From Arthrobacter sp. GMC3 (GTDB lineage Bacteria > Actinomycetota > Actinomycetes > Actinomycetales > Micrococcaceae), in assembly GCF_002929305.1 (NCBI RefSeq), contig NZ_PJIO01000009.1, forward strand, positions 62,001 through 126,000: 64,000 bases of DNA, given 5' to 3'. Below, piece after piece: positions 17,916 to 26,793 of the stretch (within the stretch, counting starts at the first letter, position 1; each line of letters opens with the position of its first letter). Under the pieces are notes generated by a model that worked only from the letters and a program-made list of their open reading frames with translations, ran no database searches and was not told the DNA's origin. Made by a program: the position numbers and the translations under genes.

Positions 17916-18187
17916 GCATGAAGGTACGATTTTTTGCCGCCGCCGCCGCTGCCACCGGCGTCGAGGAACAGCAGGTGGATCTGGCCGGAAGTGTGGTCAC
18001 GCTGGCTGACTTGTCAACGTTGCTCGTGACAAGCTATCCGGATTCGGCCTCATCAAGTACTCCCCCGCTGGCGGAGATCCTGACTCGCTGCAGTTTCCTC
18101 GTCAACGAAGTCTCCACCCGTGACCTGACCGTGGCGCTGAAGCCGGGCGACGTCGTCGACGTCCTTCCCCCGTTCGCCGGCGGCTAG
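17912..18187 (+). CDS. moaD: Molybdopterin synthase sulfur-carrier subunit
   Basis: Ubiquitin-like sulfur carrier (91 aa) that delivers sulfur to MoaE through a C-terminal thiocarboxylate. It starts MSMKVRFFAAAAAATG, continues with a beta-grasp pattern and VVDVLPPFAGG, and ends in the required Gly-Gly. The first ATG overlaps the moaA stop (ATGA); a second ATG two codons later is an alternative. No activating enzyme (MoeB/MoeZ) is encoded in the window, so it must be elsewhere. Confidence 0.93.
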   Translation: MSMKVRFFAAAAAATGVEEQQVDLAGSVVTLADLSTLLVTSYPDSASSSTPPLAEILTRCSFLVNEVSTRDLTVALKPGDVVDVLPPFAGG

Positions 18188-18198
18188 GCCGTTAAACG

Positions 18199-18268
18199 AG
18201 TTTCGCGCCCGTTCCCCGTTTTCGCTACCACGGCACTTGTAGCGAAAACGGGGAACGGGCGCGAAACT
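18199..18268. terminator. 30-bp perfect hairpin between convergent moaD and M16 peptidase gene
   Basis: Arms 18199-18228 and 18239-18268 are perfect 30-bp complements around a 10-nt loop. The element fills the space between the moaD stop (18187) and the peptidase stop (18279), so it can end transcription from both sides. Like the hairpin at 6301 it is far longer than a standard terminator. Confidence 0.75.
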
Positions 18269-18278
18269 GACCAGGTGC

Positions 18279-19643
18279 TTACAGTGCCAGGCCGAAAGTC
18301 TCGGATTCCTTGAAGGGCCCGACGACGGTGATGGTCCGCGGGGAGGCGGCCAGGTCTCGGGCCAGCTCCTGAACCTGTTCGGCGGTGACCGCGCGGATGC
18401 GGCTCAGGGTCTCGTCGATGTCCAGGAATTCCCCGGAAACCAGCTCGGAGCGGCCCAGCCGGGACATGCGCGATCCGCTGTCCTCCATGCCGAGCACGAT
18501 GCCGCCGGAGAGTTGGCCCAGGGCCTTCTTCAGCTCGGCGTCGGTGACTCCGTCGGCGGCCAGCTTCTCCAGTTCGTCCACCAGCAGACCAATAACCTGG
18601 CCCACCTTCTGCGGGGAACATCCGGCGTACATGCCGAAGTAGCCGGCGTCGGCGTAGGAGGAGGCGAAGGAGTAGGTGGAGTACACCAGGCCGCGCTTTT
18701 CGCGGATCTCCTGGAACAGACGTGAGGACATGCCCCCGCCCAGGACGGAATTGAGCACGCTCATCACATAGCGGCGGGGATCCGTGGCCGTCAGTGACGG
18801 GCAGCCCAGGATAACGTTGGCCTGTTCCACCTTACGGTTGACCACGTGCAGCCCGGCGGTGCCGGTGATGACGGCGGCCGTGCCGTTGCGGCGGGGAGCC
18901 GGTGCCACGCCGTCGTCCAGGGACCAGCCTGCGGTGCGCAGTGCGGCAAGGACCAGCTCACACACGGCCTCATGGTCAAGACCACCGGCGGCGGTGATAA
19001 CAAGTGTTTCGGGGCGGTAGTGCTTTTGGTAGTGCGCCCAGACGGACTCACGCGGAACAGCCTTGATGGCGTCCGGAGTGCCGCCAATGGGGCGCCCCAG
19101 GGCGTGGTCGCCGAGAACGGCGGCCACAAAATGTTCATGGGCGACGTCGGTGGGGTCATCGCTGTCCATGGCGATTTCTTCCAGAATGACGTCGCGTTCC
19201 TGCTCCAGCTCGGCCGGGTCAAGCACGGCGGAGGTGACCATGTCAGCGATCACGTCGATGGCCATGGGCAGGTCGGTGTCAAGGACACGTGCGTAGTAGC
19301 AGGTGCTTTCCTTGGCCGTGGCCGCGTTCGATTCGCCACCCACCTCGTCAAAGGCGGAGGCGATTTCCAGCGCGGTACGGCGTCGGGTTCCCTTGAACAG
19401 CAGGTGTTCAAGGAAATGGGTTGAGCCGTGTTGGCCCTCGGTTTCATCCCGAGAGCCAACACCAACCCAGAACCCAATTGTCGCGCTTCGCTGCCCTGGC
19501 ATGGACTCGGTCAGGACTCGCACACCCCCGGGCAGGACCGAGCGGCGCACTACGGCACCGCCCGGCGTGCCCGAGATGAGTGTGGAATCGGCTGAGGCCA
19601 GGCCGTCGGCGGCGGAGGTCAGCGGCAAAAGGGTGATAGCCAT
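18279..19643 (-). CDS. M16-family zinc peptidase (processing-peptidase-like)
   Basis: A 454-aa insulinase/M16-family metallopeptidase. The inverted zinc motif HFLEH is at residues 76-80, the third-ligand region has ATAKESTCYYARVL, and a second inactive-like half follows with NSVLGGGMSSRLFQEIREKRGLVYS. Members beside pnp are common in Gram-positive bacteria; their substrates are poorly known. It starts 3 nt after the pnp stop, so the two are co-transcribed and probably translationally coupled. Confidence 0.93.
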   Translation of the reverse strand: MAITLLPLTSAADGLASADSTLISGTPGGAVVRRSVLPGGVRVLTESMPGQRSATIGFWVGVGSRDETEGQHGSTHFLEHLLFKGTRRRTALEIASAFDEVGGESNAATAKESTCYYARVLDTDLPMAIDVIADMVTSAVLDPAELEQERDVILEEIAMDSDDPTDVAHEHFVAAVLGDHALGRPIGGTPDAIKAVPRESVWAHYQKHYRPETLVITAAGGLDHEAVCELVLAALRTAGWSLDDGVAPAPRRNGTAAVITGTAGLHVVNRKVEQANVILGCPSLTATDPRRYVMSVLNSVLGGGMSSRLFQEIREKRGLVYSTYSFASSYADAGYFGMYAGCSPQKVGQVIGLLVDELEKLAADGVTDAELKKALGQLSGGIVLGMEDSGSRMSRLGRSELVSGEFLDIDETLSRIRAVTAEQVQELARDLAASPRTITVVGPFKESETFGLAL

Positions 19644-19646
19644 GAA

Positions 19647-21887
19647 TTACTCAGCAGCGCCTTCGGTAACGGTCTCTTCGGAAGCGTTCTCGTCCTCGGC
19701 AACAACCGGGGAGAGTGAGAGCTTGCCGCGGTCATCGATCTTGGTGATTTCCACCTGGATCTTCTGACCGACGGAGACGACGTCGTCGACGTTGTCTACG
19801 CGCTTGCCATTGGCGAGCTTGCGCAGCTCGGAAATGTGCAGCAGACCATCCTTGCCGGGCGTGAGCGAAATGAACGCGCCAAACGTGGTGGTCTTAACAA
19901 CTGTGCCCAGGTAACGCTCGCCGATTTCAGGAATCTGAGGGTTGGCGATGGCGTTGATCGCTGAACGAGCGGCGTCGGCAGACGGTCCGTTCGTAGCACC
20001 GATGTAGACCGTGCCGTCATCTTCAATGGAGATGTCAGCGCCGGTGTCTTCCTGGATCTGGTTGATCATCTTGCCCTTGGGCCCAATGACCTCGCCGATC
20101 TTGTCCACGGGGATCTTGACCGCGATGACGCGAGGAGCGAACTCGGAGAGTTCATCCGGTACGTCGATGGCGGCGTTCAAGACGCTCAGGATGTGCAAGC
20201 GGGCTTCGCGGGCCTGCTTGAGTGCTGCAGCCAAAACAGAGGCCGGGATGCCGTCGAGCTTGGTATCCAGCTGGATGGCCGTGACGAACTCGGAGGTACC
20301 TGCAACCTTGAAGTCCATGTCGCCGAAGGCATCTTCGGCGCCGAGGATGTCGGTGAGGGCTGCGTAGCGGGTCTGGCCGTCAACCTGGTCGGAGACCAAG
20401 CCCATGGCGATACCGGCAACGGGTGCCTTCAACGGGACACCGGCGTTGAGCAGCGACAGGGTCGATGCACAAACGGAACCCATGGACGTTGAGCCGTTGG
20501 AGCTCAATGCCTCAGATACCTGGCGGATGGCGTAGGGGAACTCTTCACGCGTCGGCAGAACCGGCATGAGGGCGCGCTCTGCAAGGGCACCGTGACCGAT
20601 TTCGCGGCGCTTGGGCGAGCCCACGCGGCCGGTTTCACCGGTGGAGTACGGCGGGAAGTTGTAGTTGTGCATGTAGCGCTTGCGCGTTACCGGGCTCAGC
20701 GAATCAATCTGCTGTTCCATCTTCAACATGTTCAAGGTGGTGACACCCAGGATCTGGGTCTCGCCACGTTCGAAGATGGCGGAACCGTGCACGCGGGGCA
20801 GAACTTCAACCTCGGCGGTGAGCTGGCGGATGTCCGTCAGGCCACGGCCGTCGATGCGGATCTGCTCGGTGAGGATTCGCTGGCGGATGACGTGCTTGGT
20901 GACGGCACGGAAAGCAGCGGAAAGCTCCTTCTCGCGACCCTCAAAGCTTGCGGCCAAGGCGGCAATGGTCTCGTCCTTCAACGCGTCGGAGGCGTTGTCG
21001 CGGTCCTGCTTATCGGCGATGGAGAACACTGCGGCCAGCTTGGTGGCTGCGGCGGACTCGACGGCGGCGTAGGCGTCATCCTGGTAGTCAAGGAAGACGG
21101 GGAACTCAACGGTGGGCTTGGCGGCGCGTGCAGCCAAATCTGCCTGAGCTTCACACAGTGCCTTGATGAACGGCTTTGCCGCTTCCAGACCCTCAGAAAC
21201 AACCTCTTCGGTGGGGGCCTGGTGGCCCTGTTCCTTGATGAGCTTCCAGGAGTTGTCGGTTGCTTCGGCTTCAACCATCATGATGGCGACGTCGTCACCG
21301 GCAACTCGGCCGGCAACAACCATGTTGAACACGGCGTTTTCCAGCTCGGAGTGCTTCGGGAAGGCAACCCACTGGGGGCCCTTGCCGTCGTCGATCAGGG
21401 CAACGCGAACGCCACCGATGGGGCCGGAGAACGGAAGGCCGGAGAGCTGTGTGGACATGGAGGAGGCGTTGATGGCCACCACGTCGTACAGGACGTCCGG
21501 GTTGATTGCCAGAACCGTGACAACGATCTGGACTTCGTTGCGCAGACCCTTCACGAAGGCCGGGCGCAGCGGGCGGTCCATCAAACGGCAAGCCAGGATG
21601 GCTTCGGTTGAGGGGCGGCCTTCGCGGCGGAAGAAGCTGCCCGGGATGCGGCCAGCGGCGTACATGCGCTCTTCCACATCAACGGTCAGCGGGAAGAAGT
21701 CGAAGCCTTCACGCGGGTGCTTGCCGGCCGTGGTGGCCGACAACAGAACGGTGTCTTCGTCGATGTAAACCATCGCGGCGCCAGCTGCCTGCTGGGCAAG
21801 GCGGCCAGTTTCAAAGCGGATAACGCGCTTGCCGTAACGGCCGTTGTCAATAACGGCCTCTGCGTACTGAATCTCGGGACCCTCCAT
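19647..21887 (-). CDS. pnp: Polyribonucleotide nucleotidyltransferase (PNPase)
   Basis: Phosphorolytic 3'-5' exoribonuclease that also synthesises RNA tails; in actinobacteria it is often called guanosine pentaphosphate synthetase I. The 746-aa protein has two RNase PH-like domains (GQTQ-like site in [13 protein letters not shown]; catalytic [10 protein letters not shown]), a KH domain near residue 600 ([18 protein letters not shown]) and an S1 domain at about 655-725. The ATG has a strong GGAGGTGA five bases upstream. Codon use is typical of a highly expressed gene. Confidence 0.98.
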   Translation of the reverse strand: MEGPEIQYAEAVIDNGRYGKRVIRFETGRLAQQAAGAAMVYIDEDTVLLSATTAGKHPREGFDFFPLTVDVEERMYAAGRIPGSFFRREGRPSTEAILACRLMDRPLRPAFVKGLRNEVQIVVTVLAINPDVLYDVVAINASSMSTQLSGLPFSGPIGGVRVALIDDGKGPQWVAFPKHSELENAVFNMVVAGRVAGDDVAIMMVEAEATDNSWKLIKEQGHQAPTEEVVSEGLEAAKPFIKALCEAQADLAARAAKPTVEFPVFLDYQDDAYAAVESAAATKLAAVFSIADKQDRDNASDALKDETIAALAASFEGREKELSAAFRAVTKHVIRQRILTEQIRIDGRGLTDIRQLTAEVEVLPRVHGSAIFERGETQILGVTTLNMLKMEQQIDSLSPVTRKRYMHNYNFPPYSTGETGRVGSPKRREIGHGALAERALMPVLPTREEFPYAIRQVSEALSSNGSTSMGSVCASTLSLLNAGVPLKAPVAGIAMGLVSDQVDGQTRYAALTDILGAEDAFGDMDFKVAGTSEFVTAIQLDTKLDGIPASVLAAALKQAREARLHILSVLNAAIDVPDELSEFAPRVIAVKIPVDKIGEVIGPKGKMINQIQEDTGADISIEDDGTVYIGATNGPSADAARSAINAIANPQIPEIGERYLGTVVKTTTFGAFISLTPGKDGLLHISELRKLANGKRVDNVDDVVSVGQKIQVEITKIDDRGKLSLSPVVAEDENASEETVTEGAAE

Positions 21888-22217
21888 AGAGAGTCACCTC
21901 CATTTCTTTGTAGGTGTACTTACAAACTTGGCCAGGAAGTTGCCCGCCACCATCCCAGACACTCCACCGAGTCCTGCTGTGGAGGGCTGTACTACACCCG
22001 GTCTTCGATCGAGGTCCACGGATACAAGCCACTAAGGCTTCTCCCGGAGACCACTACCGAGGACCGCGAATGCGCGGCAGTCGGGTCAATTTCAGTGCTC
22101 AAGATTTTGTGCCAGACGCGCAAGCGCCGGGCATCATGATCGTATCAACACTGTTTGTGTCAACACTGTGAAAGGCGGCCTCCCCCAAAGATTGGGAGAG
22201 GCCGCCTCACGGTCCTA
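21888..22217 (-). other. pnp leader / rpsO-pnp intergenic region
   Basis: This 330-bp gap holds the rpsO terminator (22173-22207) and about 280 nt of pnp leader. A direct repeat CAACACTGT occurs at about 22146 and 22161. On the minus strand a TTGACA lies near 22160 and could be the -35 of a pnp promoter, but no good -10 was found at the right spacing. No riboswitch or RNase III-type hairpin was recognised. Confidence 0.35.
22173..22207 (-). terminator. rpsO terminator hairpin
   Basis: AGGCGGCCT-type arms at 22173-22188 and 22192-22207 pair over 16 bp with one mismatch and a 3-nt loop, 11 bp after the rpsO stop. On the minus strand it is followed by a short T run. It may also be a partial attenuator before pnp. 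Confidence 0.65.
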
Positions 22218-22487
22218 CTAGCGACGCAGGCCGAGGCGCTCGATGAGCGTACGGTAGCGTGCAATGTCGGTGTCCTTCAGGTAACCGAGCAGACGACGAC
22301 GGCGACCAACCAGGCCCATGAGGCCACGGCGGGTGTGGTGGTCGTGCTTGTGCATCTTCAGGTGTTCGGTCAGGTCTGCAATGCGTCGTGAGAGCATAGC
22401 CACCTGAACCTCAGGCGAACCAGTGTCACCTTCGCTGGTTGCAAATGCCTGCATGATTTCTTGCTTTACAGCGGCTTCAAGTGCCAC
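22218..22487 (-). CDS. rpsO: 30S ribosomal protein S15
   Basis: Primary 16S rRNA-binding protein of the small-subunit platform. The 89-aa length is exact for the family, and the sequence [17 protein letters not shown], the segment around [12 protein letters not shown] and RRRLLGYL are diagnostic. The start is GTG (22485-22487) with AGGAG six bases before it. It lies between ribF and pnp, the conserved order in most bacteria. Confidence 0.98.
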   Translation of the reverse strand: MALEAAVKQEIMQAFATSEGDTGSPEVQVAMLSRRIADLTEHLKMHKHDHHTRRGLMGLVGRRRRLLGYLKDTDIARYRTLIERLGLRR

Positions 22488-22654
22488 AAGTAACTCCTAT
22501 GATGTGCCGTGAACGTGGTGTCAAAGTACTTTTGAAAATTCAAGAGCACAGCGGAATCCAGCCACCACGGACTGCAGCCGGATTCAATGCCTTAGTTTAC
22601 GGCAGTCAACGCCGTTAAGTCGAAGCGGGGTGAGCAAACACTCATCCGGTGGCA

Positions 22655-23593
22655 CTACAAAATCTGGCGGCTTTCGCGCACGTCCTGGTGCATTTGCGCA
22701 ATGAGCGCTTCCGGGCCGGTGTACGCCACCATGCCGCGGAGCCGTTTAACGAACTCCACCACCACGTGCTGGCCGTAAAGGTCGAACGCCTCCACCGGTT
22801 CTTCGGGTCGGTCGATGACGAAGGCCTCGACCTGCCGGCTGACACCAACAAAGGTCGGGTTGGAGCCCACTGAGATTGCTGCGGGCCACCGGTGTCCCTG
22901 CTCATCGACCAGCCAGCCGGCATAGACGCCGTCGGCCGGGATGCTCCCGCACGCGTCTGGGGAAAGGTTCGCCGTCGGAAATCCCAGGACCCGCCCCCGT
23001 GCCGCGCCATGCACTACTTCCCCACTCATGCTGTGCCAGCGGCCCAGCACCTGCGCGGCCGTGTCAACGTCGCCCTGATTCAGGGCTTCACGTACCCACG
23101 TCGAGGACCAGCGGCGGTCATGGCCCTCATCGTCAACCACCACGACGTCGAACCCCAGCTGGGCGCCCAGGGTCACCATGGTTGCCAGGTCCCCTGAGTT
23201 GGCCTTGCCGAACCGCACGTCGTGGCCCACCACAACGGTGCAGGCGCCGAGGGTCTCGACGAAGACGCTACGCACAAACTCTTCGGGAGTTTGAGCGGCG
23301 AAGTCCAAGGTATAGGGAACCACCAGGACGGCGTCGAGGCCTATTTGTTCCATGGCAGCAAGCTTGTCCGCCAGTCCCATGATCTGCCCGGGGGCGGAGT
23401 CGGGGCGGTGCACCAGCGCCGGATGCGGGTCAAAGGTTAGGGCAACCGACATGGCATTGCGGCTCGCAGCAATATCGCGCACTTGCCCCAGCACGTGCTG
23501 GTGTCCGCGGTGCAAACCATCAAAGTTTCCGAGAGTGACCACGCTGGGGCCAAAACCGGACGGAACTTGATCCAAGGAGTTCCAAATGTGCAC
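22655..23593 (-). CDS. ribF: Bifunctional riboflavin kinase / FMN adenylyltransferase
   Basis: Makes FMN and then FAD from riboflavin. The 312-aa protein has the N-terminal nucleotidyltransferase domain with VTLGNFDGLHRGHQHVL (about residue 20) and the C-terminal flavokinase domain beginning VVHGAARGRVLGFPTANLS, then ADGVYAGW. Its length is typical. No FMN riboswitch was seen upstream. It lies downstream of the GNAT gene, with a 58-bp gap. Confidence 0.95.
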   Translation of the reverse strand: MHIWNSLDQVPSGFGPSVVTLGNFDGLHRGHQHVLGQVRDIAASRNAMSVALTFDPHPALVHRPDSAPGQIMGLADKLAAMEQIGLDAVLVVPYTLDFAAQTPEEFVRSVFVETLGACTVVVGHDVRFGKANSGDLATMVTLGAQLGFDVVVVDDEGHDRRWSSTWVREALNQGDVDTAAQVLGRWHSMSGEVVHGAARGRVLGFPTANLSPDACGSIPADGVYAGWLVDEQGHRWPAAISVGSNPTFVGVSRQVEAFVIDRPEEPVEAFDLYGQHVVVEFVKRLRGMVAYTGPEALIAQMHQDVRESRQIL

Positions 23594-23651
23594 TGCTGTT
23601 CCTCACCAATTCCCTACGTGGCTTATTGCCTGTGGAAAGACTTTTTCAAGG

Positions 23652-24899
23652 TTACCGCGTCAGCGGTGCTGGTCCGTCCCAGGGGGCAAGCGGCGCGCGC
23701 TCGTCACCGGCAGCCAGGGAAAGAATCCAACGGTCGGACGGCGTTCCGCGGTCGTTGTAGTCGCCACGAATCTCCCCTTCGAAGCGGAAGCCGAGCTTCC
23801 AGGCCAGTTTGCGGCTGCCCCAGTTGGGGACAAGTGCGTGCCAATGCAGGTAGCTAAGGTTCAGCTCATTGAAGGCATACTCCGCCAACAGCCGGACGGC
23901 CTTTTCGGCAGCCCCGGTACCGCGGGCGTCGGGACCAAAGTTGATGCCGATGGAGGCGGCGCCAGGGGTTTTGCACTGCAAGTCCACGGTGCCCAGGAGG
24001 TGATCTGTGACGGCATCGGCCACGGCAAAGGTCAGTGTTTCCCTGCTGCGCCAGCCGTCTGCGGTGATGGTGTTGATGAAGTAGTCTGCGTGTTCGCGGG
24101 TGTAGCCCAGCGGAACCGTTGTCCAACGCACAGCATCCAGGTTGACGCAATTAAGTACCAGCTGCTCCGCGTCTGCCTCCTGCAACTCTCGAAGGACCAC
24201 CGAGCCGTCGCTCAGGCGCGGCACCACCACAGCCACCTCGATGGCGTCCTCGGGAGCCGATACTTCGGCCCGTTTTCCGTCCACATGATCCTGCCACTGC
24301 TTAGCGGTTTGGGTGAACATCCAGCCGTCGGCAACCTTGCCGTCAACGTGCCCGAATCCGGGAATCTCGGCGGCCAGGACAAATCCTGAGCCTAGGGCTA
24401 GTTTGCGGCTTGGTTCATTGCCAGCCGTGGTCCGCCAGTGCAAAATTTCCAGGCCCAGGGTGCCAAAGGCGTAGCCACACAGCAACGCCACGGCGCCTGC
24501 GGCATGGCCGTGGCCCCGCCCGGCTTCTGCGAGCTTGATGCCAACAGAAGCGCTACCGCCACCTTCCGCGGGGCGGAAGACGGACTGCAGGCTGACGGTG
24601 CCAACTATTCTCTCCTCAGGCGTGCCGGATCCTGCAGCCGCGACGGCAAAACGCAACGAGGAGCCGGTGGACCACCCGTCGGCGATGTCGCCCTCAATGA
24701 GTCCGGCAGCGTCCTGCTCCGTCATCGTGGCATCCGAGCCCGCCCATTTGACGTTGAGCGCATCCCGGTTGATCGCCGCATACACCTGTGCGTCTGCGGC
24801 TGTGAACCGGCGCAGGGAGGTGCGCCCATCACTCAAGGTGGGGTTCGGCGTCGTACCGCGCGATGACCCGGCAACTTCGCTCATGACAGGAACGCTCAT
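23652..24899 (-). CDS. Tandem GNAT-family N-acetyltransferase (two RimJ/RimL-like domains)
   Basis: A 415-aa protein with two GNAT domains of the RimJ/RimL type: residues about 25-190 (with EAGRGHGHAAGAVALLCGYAF) and 215-390 (with DARGTGAAEKAVRLLAEYAF). The second ends with WGSRKLAWKLGFRFEGEIR. Such proteins acetylate amino groups of proteins or small molecules; the substrate is unknown. The ATG at 24897-24899 overlaps the stop of the upstream membrane protein as ATGA. The open frame extends 12 codons further, but the overlap start is preferred. Confidence 0.8.
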   Translation of the reverse strand: MSVPVMSEVAGSSRGTTPNPTLSDGRTSLRRFTAADAQVYAAINRDALNVKWAGSDATMTEQDAAGLIEGDIADGWSTGSSLRFAVAAAGSGTPEERIVGTVSLQSVFRPAEGGGSASVGIKLAEAGRGHGHAAGAVALLCGYAFGTLGLEILHWRTTAGNEPSRKLALGSGFVLAAEIPGFGHVDGKVADGWMFTQTAKQWQDHVDGKRAEVSAPEDAIEVAVVVPRLSDGSVVLRELQEADAEQLVLNCVNLDAVRWTTVPLGYTREHADYFINTITADGWRSRETLTFAVADAVTDHLLGTVDLQCKTPGAASIGINFGPDARGTGAAEKAVRLLAEYAFNELNLSYLHWHALVPNWGSRKLAWKLGFRFEGEIRGDYNDRGTPSDRWILSLAAGDERAPLAPWDGPAPLTR

Positions 24900-25330
24900 T
24901 TCGCGGTGGCGGTGCGGTGCCGGTACAACCACCACAGGCCGACGATGGGCAGCAGGAGCGGAATGTAGCCGTAGCCCTTGCCAAACATGCTCCAGACGGT
25001 GGCGTGCGGGAAGGCTTGGGCGTCGAAGAGGCTCAGCGCGCCGACGGCCAGGACGCCCAGGAGTTCAATGCAGATGGCGGCGGCGGCAATCCTGGCCCAC
25101 GTGCGCCCCGGCTTGGCCAGCGAAATAGTGGCCACAATGTACACCACGGCGGCGAATGCCGACAGCAAGTAGGCCACCGGCGCCTCACCGAATTGGGTTG
25201 CGATTTGGTAGCCCGCGCGTGCGCTGGCGGAGATGGCAAATACGCCGTAGACGGTGATCAGGAGTCGGCCGGCACCCGAGGTTCGCCCGGGCGTCACCTG
25301 CTCGGTGGCGGTGTTGAGGGTGTTCTTCAT
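24896..25330 (-). CDS. Small membrane protein (four predicted helices)
   Basis: A 144-aa hydrophobic protein of unknown function with about four membrane segments (near residues 25-45, 55-75, 85-105, 115-135). It ends with a basic tail (WLYRHRTATAK). The ATG at 25328-25330 overlaps the stop of the next upstream gene as ATGA, and its own stop overlaps the acetyltransferase start. It is one link of a coupled chain truB - membrane protein - membrane protein - acetyltransferase. The frame is open upstream, but the coupled start is most likely. Confidence 0.7.
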   Translation of the reverse strand: MKNTLNTATEQVTPGRTSGAGRLLITVYGVFAISASARAGYQIATQFGEAPVAYLLSAFAAVVYIVATISLAKPGRTWARIAAAAICIELLGVLAVGALSLFDAQAFPHATVWSMFGKGYGYIPLLLPIVGLWWLYRHRTATAK

Positions 25331-25731
25331 GATCCAATTCCTTGTTGCAAGCCTTGCACCGAGAGTCCGGTGCCATACCAAATTTGCGCCATCCGCGCCA
25401 TCATGACCACCACCGTCACACCCACGGCGCTCATGACGTAGTTGGACCAGAACGTCCGTTCCATCATGGCCCAGTAGAAACCGGCCACGGGTAGGGCGGC
25501 GGCCGTGAACATGTAGCCCCAGAACTCCCAGGTCTCGCCCATAATGCTCGCACCCATGGCCAGTCTGATGATTGAGGCTACGGCGTACACCACAATGAAA
25601 AGTTCGACGGCGGCCAGGGACACCAGTGTGAGATCGTTGGGTTTCTTTTTCATCACCGCCGCGACGATACAGATGATGGTCGAGGCGAGACCCACGATCA
25701 TGCCGGCGATGAACCAGCCATCAACGGTCAT
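25327..25731 (-). CDS. Small membrane protein (four predicted helices)
   Basis: A 134-aa protein of unknown function. Hydrophobic segments lie at about residues 5-27, 37-58, 68-88 and 97-117, with a cytosolic KKKPND loop. Its start overlaps the truB stop (ATGA) and its stop overlaps the next gene's start. The repeated overlaps suggest fixed-ratio synthesis with its neighbour, perhaps as a heteromeric membrane complex (inference). Confidence 0.7.
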   Translation of the reverse strand: MTVDGWFIAGMIVGLASTIICIVAAVMKKKPNDLTLVSLAAVELFIVVYAVASIIRLAMGASIMGETWEFWGYMFTAAALPVAGFYWAMMERTFWSNYVMSAVGVTVVVMMARMAQIWYGTGLSVQGLQQGIGS

Positions 25732-26666
25732 GAGTCGGATTCCTGATCTGCCGTCGGGGCAGGCGTCGGATCAGGCGGAAAGACCAGGACGGGCTTGGCA
25801 TGTTTACCGGCGTCGGCCAGCAGCGCAACGAGCGTGCCATCGGGGGAAAAGGCGGCCGCCGGGTTTTGGGCGGTGTGGAGACCTTGCTCGCTGGCTGGGA
25901 TACGGCGGCCGAAGGAAAGTTCGGTGGCTTCCTCGGCGGTCAGTTCACGAACTGGCATGAGGGCGCGGGCGGCGTCGGCAATGTCCAGAATCTCCAAGTT
26001 CTCGGCCAACTGCTCCAGGGTGCGCGCCTGCTCCAGGCTGTAGGGTCCCACGCTGGTGCGGCGCAGCGCCGTCAGGTGTCCGCCCACGTTAAGGCCAGCA
26101 CCAAGATCGCGCGCCAGGGCCCGGATGTACGTGCCCGAGGAGCATTCAACGGTGACATCCACGTCAATGTACTCAAGGCCCGATTCATGGTGTCCACGGC
26201 GAATCTGGTGGACGTCAAAAGAATGGATGGTCACCGGGCGCGCGGCCAGCTTTACTTCTTCGCCGGAGCGCACCCGGGCGTAGGCGCGCTCACCGTTGAC
26301 CTTGATGGCACTAACACTGCTGGGCACCTGGCTGATGGCGCCGGTCAGGGCGGTAATCCCAGCCCGGATAGCGTCGTCGATAACCGCCGTCGTGCTGGCG
26401 GTGTGAGTAACTTCACCCTCGGCGTCGTCGGTGACGGTGGTGGCACCCAGGCGCATGGTGGCGTCGTAGCTTTTTGAGGTGCCCACAATGTAAGTCAGTA
26501 GCCGGGTGGCCTTATTGACGCCAACCACCAAAACTCCCGTGGCCATGGGGTCTAAGGTGCCGGCGTGGCCCACTTTTCGGGTCCCCGCCAGCCTTCGCAT
26601 TCGGCCAACCACATCGTGGCTGGTCCATCCCTGCGGTTTGTCAACAATTACCAGTCCAGAAAGCAC
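25728..26666 (-). CDS. truB: tRNA pseudouridine(55) synthase
   Basis: Converts U55 in the T-loop of tRNAs to pseudouridine. The 312-aa protein begins GLVIVDKPQGWTSHDVVGR and has the catalytic aspartate in HAGTLDPMATGVLVV (about residue 42). SGTYIRALARDLG and a C-terminal PUA-like domain follow. The start is GTG (26664-26666) without a Shine-Dalgarno sequence. A TATACT element seven bases upstream suggests a leaderless mRNA starting at the GTG. The gene is normally next to rbfA, but here an accessory patch of about 4 kb separates them. Confidence 0.95.
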   Translation of the reverse strand: MLSGLVIVDKPQGWTSHDVVGRMRRLAGTRKVGHAGTLDPMATGVLVVGVNKATRLLTYIVGTSKSYDATMRLGATTVTDDAEGEVTHTASTTAVIDDAIRAGITALTGAISQVPSSVSAIKVNGERAYARVRSGEEVKLAARPVTIHSFDVHQIRRGHHESGLEYIDVDVTVECSSGTYIRALARDLGAGLNVGGHLTALRRTSVGPYSLEQARTLEQLAENLEILDIADAARALMPVRELTAEEATELSFGRRIPASEQGLHTAQNPAAAFSPDGTLVALLADAGKHAKPVLVFPPDPTPAPTADQESDS

Positions 26667-26793
26667 TTTTGAAGTATATCCGGCCTACGAGGCCCGAATG
26701 GGCACTTGTCCCCATCGTGAGGCCCGCAGAGATTCGCTATCATTTGAAAAGATAGTTATTAGCTCATCGCACATCACTCACTTTGGGGTCTCC

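Noticed and set aside
23594-23651. FMN riboswitch upstream of ribF
   Set aside because: The 58-bp gap is too short and has no RFN-element sequence.
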